Positions 26,101 to 37,361 of a stretch of 64,000 nt of DNA are shown here, piece after piece. The first letter of the stretch is position 1; each line of letters starts with the position of its first letter. The stretch is from Archilochus colubris (Eukaryota; Chordata; Aves; Apodiformes; Trochilidae): NCBI GenBank assembly GCA_023079485.1, contig CM041084.1, forward strand, positions 8,988,609 to 9,052,608, read 5' to 3'. Under the pieces are notes generated by a model. It had not been told where the DNA came from and made no database searches. It worked only from the letters and a program-made list of their open reading frames with translations. The position numbers and the translations under genes are program-made.

Positions 26101-28089
26101 TGGAGGTGGCCTGAACCAGCCTGGGTTTGACCACCTGCTGAACCAATCCTGCTCACTAAACCAGCAGAAACTTCATGTTTTCTGCTGGGTTTTCTTCCAG
26201 TTTAATCAGCTATATTGAAAGGTCAGACAAGAGTCAGAACCAGTGGCACAGGAAACCTATGCATGGCCAGGAAAGAGGAGGAGGAGAAAAAATATGAAGG
26301 ATCATCCCTTTCAACAGCAAAAAGCTGATGGACTCAGCCTGGTTCTGGCAACCTCACCTCACTCAGCAGATCAAGGCTTGCTCAGCCCAGCAAAACTTGA
26401 CAGGGCAGGAATAAGATTTTGTCTACCAGCACTCAACCAAATAAGACAGAGGACAATGATGTTGCAAGAACAAATGGATATAAACTGACCTTGAACAGAG
26501 GTGGGGTAGAAATTAGAAAGGATTTAGGCTCCATATCAGATTTTACTACAGTTTCTAATGGGGTTAGTCAGGAAAATGGGATAAAGATAAACACTAAGGG
26601 ACAATCAATAAGTACGCAGGTGAAAAACTTTTGAAAATAGGAGGATGTTACTTTTTCACACATAGGGAAATTACAGACATGCAGCAAGAAGATTCTGCTC
26701 TTGGAGGATGTTACAGAGGCCAGGACGATAAATGGAGTGCAACAGGGAGTGGCAAAATTCCTGAAGGGGAAACCCATCAGTTTCTGCTTCAAACAGCCAG
26801 TGTTCCTAGGATGAAGCTCCATAAATCTGTGCAATTTGATTCTCTATAATTAATCACTGTTATTGACTTCAGTTGCAGTAAGGACTGACTAATTGGCAAG
26901 CATAGAAAATGGAACTGATGAAAGTTAATATATAATTAATACAAGACACAGTTTAAATGTTATTTCTCTTATTTGATTTACATGATTTAATTTTTAAATT
27001 ATAAGTTTGTGCTCCAGAGATGCAAAATACACAAAATCTATCAAATGGTGACACCAGTGGGATACACAATTCCATGAAATATTTTACTGCCAACCTCAAA
27101 TATAAAAAAATGATGAATCAGACCTCAATCATCATAATACATTCTTCAAAAATACACTTTTTTAAAGGAACCAAGAAAATTCTGGCTGCATTAAAGTCAA
27201 TGACAAAGTTTTTGTAAAGTCAATGATGAAATCCATATGGGATTCCTTTTAATTGTCTTTTGTTTTTATGAGCCTTCAGGACTCACCTACTTGCCATTTC
27301 CAGTCTCTGTAACCAGAAAATTAATTTTCTTCTTTAATTGACTGCTGGAGCTTTCCTATAGCCTAATAATTCCAGGAGTTGAGGCAATAAGAGAAGGCCA
27401 AGTTATCACAAGGTTTGTGCTGTAATTATGAGAGTCAGCTGAAGAACAAATATTTCATTTGAATTTGCTCTGCAGGCTGAGGGCAAAGTGTCTCATGGGA
27501 AGATTTGATGAATTGGGCAAGAGCACCCTTGGGATGAAGGGCTGAGAATGCTCTGAGAACATGGAAGGACCAAGCTGGCAGAGAGAGTGGGATACAGATC
27601 CTGACTGAGCTGACCTTGTCACCACTCCTCAAGGGACAGGTGGGCTGGGCAATGCTGTCAAATTTGTCTACTTTTGGGACTGTCCACCCTGTTCCTTATT
27701 GCTCCCACTTTTTACAGCTCATTTCCTGTCCTCTTGACTTCATCTCTACCTGGTTACCACCCTGCTTGCTGAGCTGACAGTGGGATGGGGGGAAGCAAAG
27801 GGTGACCCACAGAATATACTTAGTTTTCAGGCCACTTATGTTCACTTATGCTTGGCACCTCCAACAATGCCAGTGTACTTGATTCAGTTTGACAGAAGAT
27901 GGGTTTATCTTCTACTGATGTTACCTGACTTTGTTTTTTAGACCTGACTAACTGTTCATTGCTGCTTGAAACTCCTGGGAGGTGCTTCACATAAGAACAA
28001 TGGTAGTGGAGCAGTGAAGACCTCTCTTTAGGCTGGAAAAAAAAAAGCATGGAAAATAGCCTGAAATACTTGCTTGGGAGAAAAAAGCT
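23103..28089. other. Intergenic DNA with no gene found
   Basis: No gene, RNA or recognised repeat is seen. A 25940-26850 stretch has overlapping frames on both strands and a somewhat different texture; it might be an old, unrecognised retroelement. Confidence 0.4.
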
Positions 28090-28248
28090 CATAGAAACCA
28101 CAGAACAGTTTGGGTTGGAAGGGACCTTAAAGGTCATCCTAGTTCCAACTCCCATGCATGGGCAGGGACACCTCCCACAAGCCCAGGCTGCTCCAAGCCC
28201 CATCCAACCTGGCTTTCAACCCTGCCAGGTTTGGGGCAGCCACAGCCT
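28090..28248 (-). mobile_element. CR1 LINE 3' fragment
   Basis: The + strand reads CATAGAAACCACAGAACAGT, then GGGTTGGAAGGGACCTTAAA, then a CCAAGCCCCATCCAACCTGG stretch. This is the reverse complement of the CR1 3' end. It is about 160 bases long, so only the tail is kept. Confidence 0.9.
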
Positions 28249-28359
28249 GAGGACAATAAAAAAGAGAAAAATCTGCAAGAAAGAGATAGGAGGAGGGGAC
28301 CAAGAGGAACAGAGATATTTTAAACTAAAAATAAACCTCAGTTCTCAAACTTAAATATA

Positions 28360-28990
28360 TAAAGCTGTCAATTAAAAAAATAGTACCAGATTACACCTCT
28401 ACAGTGCCAAATAATTAATGACTTTTAATAACCCTAATAAATTTGGATTTCATCAAAACCTTGTTGCATATCATTGGCTGTTTCAAGCTAGGACTATGAG
28501 CTCTTAAGGGAGCCTAACACCTGTATCTTTCCCAGGTACATCAATTATAATTAAAGAGTAATAAGAATGCCAGGATGGACTTCTCAGGCACTTTCATGCA
28601 GGAGCCCTAGCATTTAAAATTAAATCCATTAATTGTAACTGCTGTACTTTTGTGATCTCAGATAGTGCACAAACTAATTAATTGCTTTTGCAGTCATGCC
28701 AGTCTTTGTTAATTAAGGTTTGTGATTTATTTAATTTGAGCAGGGATGTATCAGAGTACCCTGAGCTGGACTGATAAAAGGTCACGAGTTCACAACTGTT
28801 CATGACAACTTGGAATCTGATCATGAAAAATGTTTTTAGGTGACTGACAAAAACTGATTAGCAAAACGGGCTCTAATTGTTTAAAGGAAAGCTTCATATT
28901 TTCTTCCATCCAGCCATTTGAAAGTTCATATGTTAAGAAGCTCTTCTCACTCTAAAGTGGCTCTGAAATACATTTGAAGATAAAAGGCTT
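28360..28990. promoter_or_regulatory. Candidate homeodomain-rich enhancer
   Basis: Five TAATTA-class cores lie within about 300 bases: TAATTA (28412), AATTATAATT (28543-28552, itself a palindrome), ATTAATTG (28628-28635), TAATTAATT (28675-28683) and TTAATTAA (28709-28716). Further TGACTGACAAAAACTGATTA- and GCTCTAATTG-like stretches follow to 28885. LIM-homeodomain factors (LHX3, ISL1) and MNX1 itself use such cores in motor neurons. No coding frame is present. Function is inferred. Confidence 0.42.
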
Positions 28991-29379
28991 TTTAAAAATT
29001 ACTGTTGGCATTGCTTAGGAGACGAGGGAGCCACTGTGCTGTCATCATCTGGAAGGCTTCATTTCTTTTTGCTCTTTCCATATATAGCAGCCAATGTCAT
29101 GGTCTCTGAGTGAGGCTCAAATGTGTTCCTCCAAAAAAATACTGGGGTAAGCACATCTCTGCTTTGCAAATGTGAAAGACAGGTAAAGATTTTGGGACTG
29201 ATATGGTTGAGACATGGTTTAGAAGGGACTCCCCTCTGCCTCAGCTATTGAGCAACAGCCCTGAGCAGGGACTGGTATGTCTCAGCTTGAACACTGTTGA
29301 ATGAGTCACAACTCGGGTGTCAAAGGGGACCCTGAGCAGTCAGATCAGATGTAAATAATCACCCTGTGGCTATTAGGTG
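28991..29379. other. Intergenic DNA with no gene found
   Basis: Nothing further is supported between the homeodomain-rich block and the next CR1 fragment. Confidence 0.45.
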
Positions 29380-29920
29380 AATCATAGACCCAAACAACAC
29401 TGGAGGCTGGAAGGGACCTTTGTGCAAAGCAGGGCAAGCAGGGCAACATGCCTGAGGATGGAGGTTTCGCAAGGTATCATCTATCCGGATCCCACTTCAG
29501 TGTTTGACTGCCTCCACCATGAAAATTTTCTTCTTTCTAATATCCAGCTGAAAATATCCTAATTTCCCTCATTGCAACTTGTGTTTGTTACCTCTTGTTT
29601 AGAGGTAACTCCAGGAGGAGTCTGGTTCCACCTTCTCTATAGCCTCTCATTAGATATAAACACCAAGAAGGTCTTTCCTTCAACTTGTCTCAAAGCTGAA
29701 CAAGCACAATTCTTTCAGGGTTTTGTTTTTTGTTTTTTTTTTTATATTCTACAATCCAGCCCCTCATCATGTTGCTCCTCTGATGGATTTTGTTCAGTGT
29801 ATCAATGGCTTTTCTTCCTTGAGAAACTCAAAACTGTTTGCAGCTCCCTAGATGCAGTCTCAAGAGTGCCAAAGGGTTCCCTAGGAAGCCCCCACACCCC
29901 TTTCTCTGAAGATGCTTTTT
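29380..29920 (-). mobile_element. Older, diverged CR1 LINE fragment
   Basis: The reverse strand matches a CR1 3' region of about 540 bases. On the + strand one sees ATCATAGACCC, GGCTGGAAGGGACC, TCTTTCTAATATCCAGC, an AGGAGTCTGGTTCCACCTTC stretch, AAGCTGAACAAGC and CCTAGATGCAGTCTCAAGAG. These are in the order expected for the inverted element. It is more degraded than the copies at 6627 and 39146, and a T-rich insertion lies at about 29721-29743. Confidence 0.78.
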
Positions 29921-32900
29921 AGCTAGATTACTTTCTGTGTAGATGGGCATTTCTTTCAGTTTAGTTGGGCATTTAAACTACATCTCCTGAATCCTGGTTG
30001 TGGCATCTTCATATCTTCCCAATTGTATTTTGAAAATCCAAAAGTACCAGCGGCGATCAAAAGACAAATGCAATTTCTATGTTCTTCCACAGCAAGAGAT
30101 GCTGTACCTTTAGTATCAGTACCAGAGAAAAATGGGAATTATTTAGCAGTCTCTAGCAGTCTTCTCAGCATCCTTCTGAGACACTAATGCTAATCCTGAA
30201 CAATTTTATTGCTCATTTGTCATTTAGGTCTGTTTAGAAGTCTCTAAGTATCATTGCTCCTTCCTTAGGGATGAAGGACAAATGTCTTCTTTATTGAGTG
30301 GTTTATCTTTAGACACACAGAGGGTGAATTCTCCCCAGTTAACTTCAGCCATGCACATGGCAAGTGCCTAATCTCACAATGAACTTTAAGCCAGTAAACA
30401 CATCCAGAGAGCTGAAATTATTATAAGAGAGGAGTTAGAAAAGGAAAGAAATGCCTCTCTGTGCTCAGAGGTCTAGATGAAGAGGTTAGTCTAGATGCCT
30501 AATGTTTATACACTAAAATATTACACTCATCCCACTCATAAAGAAATCTAAGAGCAGGCAGGAGTAAAACTGAGTGATTTTATTCTAGGGCAGCATAAAC
30601 AATTTTCCTCTACTGAGTTCTGTGTAACCATGCTGATTTTTATCAACTACAAAGCTAAATTAATGGATCTGAGCAGTGCAAAACCAAGTTTATAGAAGAA
30701 CCTATACAACTCATATAGGCCTAAGCTAATATACCCATGCAGAACATTAATCTGAATAACTTGAGTGATGCACAGATGTAAGTCAGAACAATCATCTAGG
30801 GTTCCATGACATGGCTGTAGTAAATTCTTCAGAATAATTTAAAATATCAGTCTACTATTGTTTCATTGTACTGTTCATCTTATCTGAATTGTTTTCTGGG
30901 CTTTTTTGTGTGTTTGCTTTTTTTCTTATAATTATTTTGCACAAAATCATAATTTGTGCCCTTTAAATAATTTTTGGATGAATCTTCAAAATATGAGCTT
31001 ATTAGCTGCCTTTAATTTCCCCTGTTTTCAGTAGGCTTTGAAGGTCACTTCCATCTCATAAGAGGTGGCTGGTGAAAACTTACCTTCTAAGTGGGCATGG
31101 TATTGGCATGAGTTTTCAGTATTTTTTTTCACTATTACAAGAGTCAAACCCCTGTACACAAAACAACCCATCTAAGTGTTCATACTTAACGAGTACAGGT
31201 TGAGATGTCCTGGGATCTTTTTATTCAGCCATTCAAAACCCTTAACATTTTTAAGTATCAGTAATTTGTTATGAAGGACCTCTTTAAACTCTTCTCAGAA
31301 GCTGTGCGAGATAACACTACTGTATATCCATGTATCATATATATACATACACATATAAGTATACACACACACACACATAAGTGTGCATGTCTCTATGTGG
31401 TTTTTTGGATCACAAGAAAGTTCAGGTGACCTAAATCAAAGAAATACTCTGGTCTTGTTTTCTTCAATCACATGGAAGACTTAGCTGTGATAAGACTCTT
31501 GTTTACAAGGGTACCAAGGGAAGACAAAATTACTCCAACCAATTTAAACAGGAAATGAAGTGGAACACATTTTAACAACAGCTAGAAGTGTGCTGGCCCA
31601 TAGCCCACATGTTTCTGTCAGCATGAAACCAGCATGTTGGAATTTGCTTGGAATGGCAATTTTTTATAATGCTTACATATAGGCAGAGCTTCCAGGTATA
31701 TTATAGGTGAGCCAAAGATAACACAGTGAATACGAAGCTGTACGTGTCCTCACTTGAGGCCAATTACACTTTGCAATTGGGCTTTCAAAGACATCTAAGG
31801 ATCCTGAACACTCCATTTCTAATAAAATAAATTGATGCTTAAGGATTTAGGCAAACTTGTAAAATAGCATCCTGATCTTTATCATTTAGCTGAACCTCTT
31901 TGCATCACTAGTATTGGAATGAAACATGTTTGTAATTTTTAACTCCAGCAAACAAATTAGGATTTATGGTTAACTAATATTTTTGCCAAGTAAAAAAATG
32001 ATGTTTCACAATGATAACTATAAAACTATAGTAAGCCTTCACCCCCACACTCCTCAGAAGCCTGGATGCCTATAAGAAATGATCTTGCTCAATCAGAAGC
32101 TGTGAATGAAATGTAGGAATCTTTGGGGAGATCTGTAGATTTTATAAAGGAGCTGAGACCAAGTGTAATAACTTTTTCACCTTAGAAACTATGGACACAA
32201 GGTTCCTCAGTCTCTTCAGCTCAATATTCCCAAAGAGGAATTAGGTGTTTTACAGCCTTGAGAGCATGGACTGCAGACAATCTATAGTTATTCAAAGTTT
32301 TCTAATGCTCAATCAAATATAATTGAACCAAAGCAACAAAAACATGGAATGATCACCCCAGTCTGGGATCCAAATGCATCTCTGTAGTTTGCTGATATAG
32401 TCAGCTCTGTGGATGGAGCCCATCCATTTTTTAAAACTGGGCTAAAGCCTTGAACAGTTGTTTTGGTAATGTAGATGAGGCTTTAGGTCTCAATAGTTCC
32501 TACAATTACTGCTGAATCTGGCCTTGGCTCAGGAATAAACTCCTTGTATTTAAAAGATTTACTACCCTAACTATATCTGTATCTCAATTTAATGAAAATG
32601 TTAAGGATAATTTGATGGTCTCTTGCCAGTGTAATTTTAAATAAAATGTCTTCATTCCTTGGCAGGGTCTGTTGGCACTCAGGTTTAACTAAAGGAAGTG
32701 CTTAAGTGAAGTGCTTTTCACATAACAGTCTTGCCAGTATCTTCTCTGATAAAATAGATTTAATTTTCAGTGTTTTACCCAGAGTAAATAAATTAAAAAA
32801 AAAAAAGAAATTACCTCCACCATCAGTCCCATCACAGAGCAAACCTTACTAAAGCATTATGAGAAATCAGATATTGGCCTATCACAGCCTTTGGACTGAT

Positions 32901-35619
32901 CTCAAGCCTCATCTCCTGCAAATTAAAGTATTTCTAACTTATTTACTGTTCATTTATTATGCACTCTTGTAAAAAATGTTTCTGCATCTTGGGAAGTAAT
33001 GTAGCACATAATGAGGTGCTGTCAGTTCGTCTTAGATTTTTATCTGAGTTCAGCAAGTCAGCATAAAAGTTTAGGCCACTTTATTATAATTGAACAGGGA
33101 ATGGAAAGTAATGGTAAAATGGCGACAATTTGGCCATTGTACCCCACAGGACTGAGCTTTTGCCAAATATACTTTTGATTGCTTACCCAGACTAAATAAG
33201 GAATATACTCACAGAGTGGGGCCAGGAGGCCAATGCATCAGAAGTTAAATTGCTTGGGGATGAGTTTGACAATAGAAAAGACTGCAGATGTAACTTTCAA
33301 AGGGTAAAAGCAGTGTGTATAATATTTATTTCCTTTTGAAATACCATTGAATTTTTAAATACGTAGAGTGTTTACAGACACAATAAAATCTGTCCCTGAC
33401 AGAGGCAAAGTGTCTTAGTCTACTTACAGCAAGGTGCCAGTAGCTCCATAATTTTAAAAGTTCCTGAGTCACCTCAGTAATGCTTTGTGCTTTGCACTCA
33501 GCATAACAGGAACCCCAGATTTTCATTACTGTTGGGAAGAAATTACTTTCTATTTTCATTATTCCTCCCCCCCCCCAAAATCTTGATTCCTTGTTTTCTT
33601 CTCAGTAGCAAAGTGTCAACAAGCTATATTTGGGAGATGGTTTTGTTCCAATTCATAGTGAAAAAGGAATAAGCAGGTCAGGGAGCACCATCTTACAAAT
33701 CTTATGTTCCCATTGGTACCAAAAGACAGGCCATGGGGAGAATCTATAAATAGGCTTCTCTGCCATGTGCATGGAATCAATTTTTGCTCATATTTTTGAC
33801 AAAAATTACCATCTTTGCATGGTTGTTTTAATTTCTATGGTGTGCTTTTACAAGGAAAAGAAGTTATTTGCACACCCTCAGAAACTTTAGCCCCACTCTA
33901 TGTCAGTGCCACACCTTAAGGGTTCTTCTACTCAGGCATAAGGCCCCTCTGATGACTCCTTCTCTGTCCCACATTTGCAAGCAAAAGGCAATATAGAGCA
34001 TCAAACTTACAGGGCACCTCAGAGGAGACATAAAACACGTTGGGACTGGGTCCCTCTACATATACTTTATGATTCAGATTTTACTTGCACAGCAGAAGGA
34101 TGGAAACATAAATTGGATGCTAGAAGAAAATGCACAACTTTCTATTCTGAGCAGCTGGGCACTTTGTTGAACTTTTCAGTTTGCAGTGGTTTACCTCAAC
34201 TATACTCAATAGTGACATATGAAGGTACTTAAGAGCAAGATATACTGAGGTATATGTATTCAGAGATAATTTATATCTATTATTGATTCTTTCATTAGCA
34301 CATCAGATGGACTAGAGGTCAGTCCCACACCTGTATTTCTAGGATTCTTTGTTTTTAATACCCTGATCATTCATAGTCTTTGCTTATTATTAAAATATTA
34401 ATTTTTTCATTATATTATCTAATATAATAATTATTATATAACTAAAATAATTTTATTGTAATAAAATAAAACCTTAAAATAAATTAATTTTCCTAGAAAT
34501 GGAACACTTGTCATGGGTGATTCTCATATACAGACAAAGTGGCCCTACACAGCTAATTACAAATAAAAAGTAGAAAAGATTGATATTGATTGTGGGGAGT
34601 GAAAAAAATGTAGAGTTATTACATCTTTTTAACTAAATGCAGTCTGATGAACAATTGGATTTTGGCTGTTCAGCTGTACTTGGAAGCAATGTGTACATAG
34701 GCTGCAGAGGAAAAAGGAGCAATCAAAGGCAGAGAACCATGATTAGGAGAAAGCAAAAAATCTCATGGAATATGCACTAAGGAGATGAGAACAATGGGAA
34801 ACACTGTATGGAGCTCACTTCATGGCAGCAGGTGAGGCAGGTGGATATTTTTGACTAAGTGACTGACTTTTTGACTAAGTGACTCTGAGTTGTTTTACTT
34901 TTTAATATTATATTCACCGTTATATACATGTATATTTTGTCCTAAAAATATGTATATAGAGGTAAAACACATTCACCGTTTCTTTTATGCTTCCATAAAT
35001 CCACTGTATGCAAGACACAAACCCTCAGCAAACTGTTACTTAAGTTTTTATTTCATAAAATTACACCTAGGATGGACTCTAGGGGCATATTCAAATCACT
35101 AAGATGTCTCAGACAAACTCTCATCAGTTGGGAACATGACATCAACTTTTTCAGGAGATAAGAGCCAGGATCACCAGAGGATATTTTGTCCTACTGACAA
35201 TGCAGCTGAGACCTGTTGAACATGTACCAGCCCAAAAACCACTTCATAGAAACTGTGTTCTCTGAAGAGTCACATTTCTTTGGCTTCTTCCATGAGAAGG
35301 GATTGAATCCCTATGTTGGCTTTGCTACTGATAAGAATTTGGCACAAACTCATGACCTAACAGTTTGCTTATGTGCTAATGAAAATGTATGAATTAATTG
35401 CTAGGGACACCTAGACTAATCCTCTTCTGTATGAGACTTCCAAACTTTATCAAGACTTCATCAAAGTCGGCTTGAAAAAAATGCTGTCATGCTTGGAAAA
35501 AAAACTTGATACCACTCCCATTTGAAGCCATCTGATATCACACCAGCAATGCAACACACTGAAACCCTGAATGAACACATGACATGGTATTTCACAATGA
35601 ACTAAACCTCAACTGTGTT
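29921..35619. other. Intergenic DNA with microsatellites, no gene found
   Basis: I find no gene. Simple sequence includes a TA/CA microsatellite at 31327-31380 (AC run at 31363-31377), poly-A at about 32796-32807, ten C at 33567-33576 and a very AT-rich stretch at 34386-34490. A 17-base unit with core TTTTTGACTAAGTGACT is tandemly duplicated at 34848-34864 and 34868-34884 (period 20). Confidence 0.5.
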
Positions 35620-35960
35620 TGTAAACAGTATTTATAGGAGGCCAGGCTTGTTTATCCTGAAACTGTTATCTCAGGAAATGCAAGGCTAATGTTCAGCCGT
35701 GCCAAGCACTTGTTCCCTTATGAAAAGTCTGATGTTAAACTTTATAGACTCTTATGAATAACTGAAATCCGAAGAAATCTATAAATATTTGTCTGTCAGC
35801 TCGGTGATAGTTAAACAGCACTGTGTTCTGGGCATGAAGGGCATATATTATCTCCTGACATGGATGCTTGCCATTTGTTGTGATAAGCTGATGTGAGAAT
35901 TCACCAGTTAGGGCTCAACCAGATTTCCAGTGCAGGAAACCAAAGTTGGATTTTGCCATC
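35620..35960. promoter_or_regulatory. Candidate conserved non-coding element G
   Basis: A repeat-free stretch about 1 kb upstream of the CpG island contains GTTATCTCAGG, GTTAAACTTTATAG, AATCCGAAGAAATC and TCAGCTCGGTGATAGTTAAAC. Isolated CpGs surviving in AT-rich DNA suggest constraint. The evidence is weak. Confidence 0.25.
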
Positions 35961-36870
35961 TATATTGATTTAGCACCTCATAGCTGGACCCTGAGTAACT
36001 GCTTTTTGTTATTGCTGTTGTCTGCATCACCTCTGTGTTTGGAAGGATGCAACTCCAGCACTGAAAAATGGAGACCATGCTGAGAAATGTAAAGGAGCAG
36101 ATGTAGTTTCACCACTCAAGTCTGATGGTTTTGCATTAAAGCCCTTTTATATTTCCATTCTTCAGTGAGTCCTTGATCCCATCCAGATCCCACTCACACC
36201 AGAACATTCTCAAGTGGATCTCCACACCTGAGTTAGAACTTGGGCACTCAGGCTCCAGTCTTCAGACTGGTCATGAGGTCTTAGCCATGGGGTACTGTCT
36301 AACACGTGCTTATTCTGTGAAAAGGACAAATCACAGCTATATATTTATATATATGTGACATACATCACAGCACCCCAAGGCTGAGGAAGGCAGCCCCATG
36401 CAAGGGTAGGAAGGAATCTCAGGCCATGTTCTGGCCCGGCTACACCAAGGGTACAACGGTTCCAAGTCCAGCCCCAAACACTCCTGTACACCCAACACAA
36501 AGCTGGTATTTAAAACAGGAAATAAGTTTCAGTTGAAACAACCCCATCTGGGACAAACCAGACCCAGTCAGGGCTGACAGGGTTCCAATGGGCTTGGTAA
36601 GGGCCCGGTCGCCGGGCAGAGTCAAGCCCAGGAGAGGGCTGGGTCTCGGCAGGGCTAGCGCGCCTGGAAGCAAGGACGGCTGGGGAGAACCGGCACCGAA
36701 CCCCGCGTCCTGCGCTGGGGCGGCACCGGGCCGGGGCGCGATCCCGCGGGGGCCGAGGGGAGGCGCGCGCGAGCGAGCGACGCGGCCCCGGCGCGGTTGC
36801 GGGCGACGCGCGCGCCGCCGCGCCCGGTCATCGGGAGCGCGCCGGGGAGGCTGCGGGCGGCGGCGGCGGC

Positions 36871-36879
36871 GGCCATCTT
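36871..36879 (-). promoter_or_regulatory. YY1-like site
   Basis: GGCCATCTT, read on the minus strand as AAGATGGCC, matches the YY1 core and follows a GGC trinucleotide run. YY1 sites typically sit just downstream of the start sites of CpG-island promoters. Here the motif reads toward the minus strand. Confidence 0.5.
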
Positions 36880-36927
36880 CTCTCTTCTGCCGGCTGCTCC
36901 CCTAGTGCAAGTGAAGCAGCCCCGCCA

Positions 36928-36980
36928 GCCCCCTCCTCCCCTCCCTCCCTTCCTCCCTCCTCTTTCTCCTCCCTCTCACT
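36928..36980 (-). other. Polypyrimidine/polypurine tract with G-quadruplex potential on the minus strand
   Basis: The + strand is almost only C and T, with five CCC runs separated by one to five bases. The complementary strand therefore fits the G-quadruplex pattern. It lies between the YY1-like site and the start codon. Confidence 0.6.
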
Positions 36981-37277
36981 ACATTCAGCCGTCGCCGCCG
37001 GTCAGAAAGAGGGCGACCGGGAAAGCGAAGGCCGCGGGGCGGGGAAGGCGGAGAGGGAGGGGTGGGGGGAAGCCGGGCCGCCGTGAGGGGAGCAGCCCCA
37101 CGGGGGTGTGCGGTGGGGGCGGCGCAGAGCTCGCCGGTGGCGGGCGGGCGGGCCACGGGGTGCCAGCCCGGGGGATTGGTGCCTCCCCGGGGCCGGCGGC
37201 GGCCCCTCCGCTCGCCCCTGCGGACCGGCGGGCTCCCCCTCTGCGGGGTCAGCTCGGGGACCCGGACCCCGCTCTAG

Positions 37278-37286
37278 ATGGGATAA
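37278..37286 (+). other. UBE3C: Minimal upstream ORF (ATG-GGA-TAA)
   Basis: ATGGGATAA gives a two-residue ORF ending nine bases before the UBE3C ATG at 37296, in the same frame. It is the only ATG I find between about 36600 and the main start. It would encode Met-Gly and stop. Such start-stop-like elements can stall or recycle ribosomes; that effect is inferred. Confidence 0.6.
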
Positions 37287-37295
37287 GCTGTAAAC

Positions 37296-37361
37296 ATGTT
37301 TAGCTTTGAAGGGGATTTCAAAACCAGGCCCAAGGTGTCCCTCGGAGGAGCGAGTAGGAAG
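37296..37361 (+). CDS. UBE3C: UBE3C exon 1 (coding part)
   Basis: The exon encodes residues 1-22, starting MFSFEGDFKTRPKVSLGGAS, which is the canonical UBE3C N-terminus. The start is fixed by family identity and by an in-frame TAA 10 bases upstream of the ATG (37284-37286). The context AAACATGT is a moderate Kozak match (A at -3). It ends in phase 0 at AAG|GTAAGA. This part belongs to the segment reported to bind the proteasome. Confidence 0.97.

Larger units (their letters stand above)
36580..37300 (+). promoter_or_regulatory. UBE3C: UBE3C CpG-island promoter and 5' UTR
   Basis: A sharply bounded CpG island covers 36580-37300, directly in front of the UBE3C start codon. No TATA box is evident, as expected for a housekeeping gene. 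Visible elements are a YY1-like GGCCATCTT at 36871-36879 (preceded by a GGC repeat), an Sp1/KLF box GGGGCGGGG at 37036-37044, and a polypyrimidine tract at 36928-36980. The transcription start cannot be fixed from sequence; I expect it between about 36850 and 37100. Long frames across this island lack homology and start at non-ATG codons, so they are not genes. Confidence 0.85.

Noticed and set aside
26090..26640. Possible retroviral LTR or old retroelement
   Set aside because: There are hints of a different texture but no terminal repeats, TATA/polyadenylation order or target duplication that I could establish.
36588..36905. 105-codon Arg/Gly-rich frame upstream of UBE3C
   Set aside because: Same GC-driven composition; ends at the promoter; no homology.
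36797..37303. 168-codon Pro/Arg/Gly-rich frame in the CpG island
   Set aside because: It has no ATG start, its composition simply follows GC content, and it overlaps the UBE3C leader in another frame.
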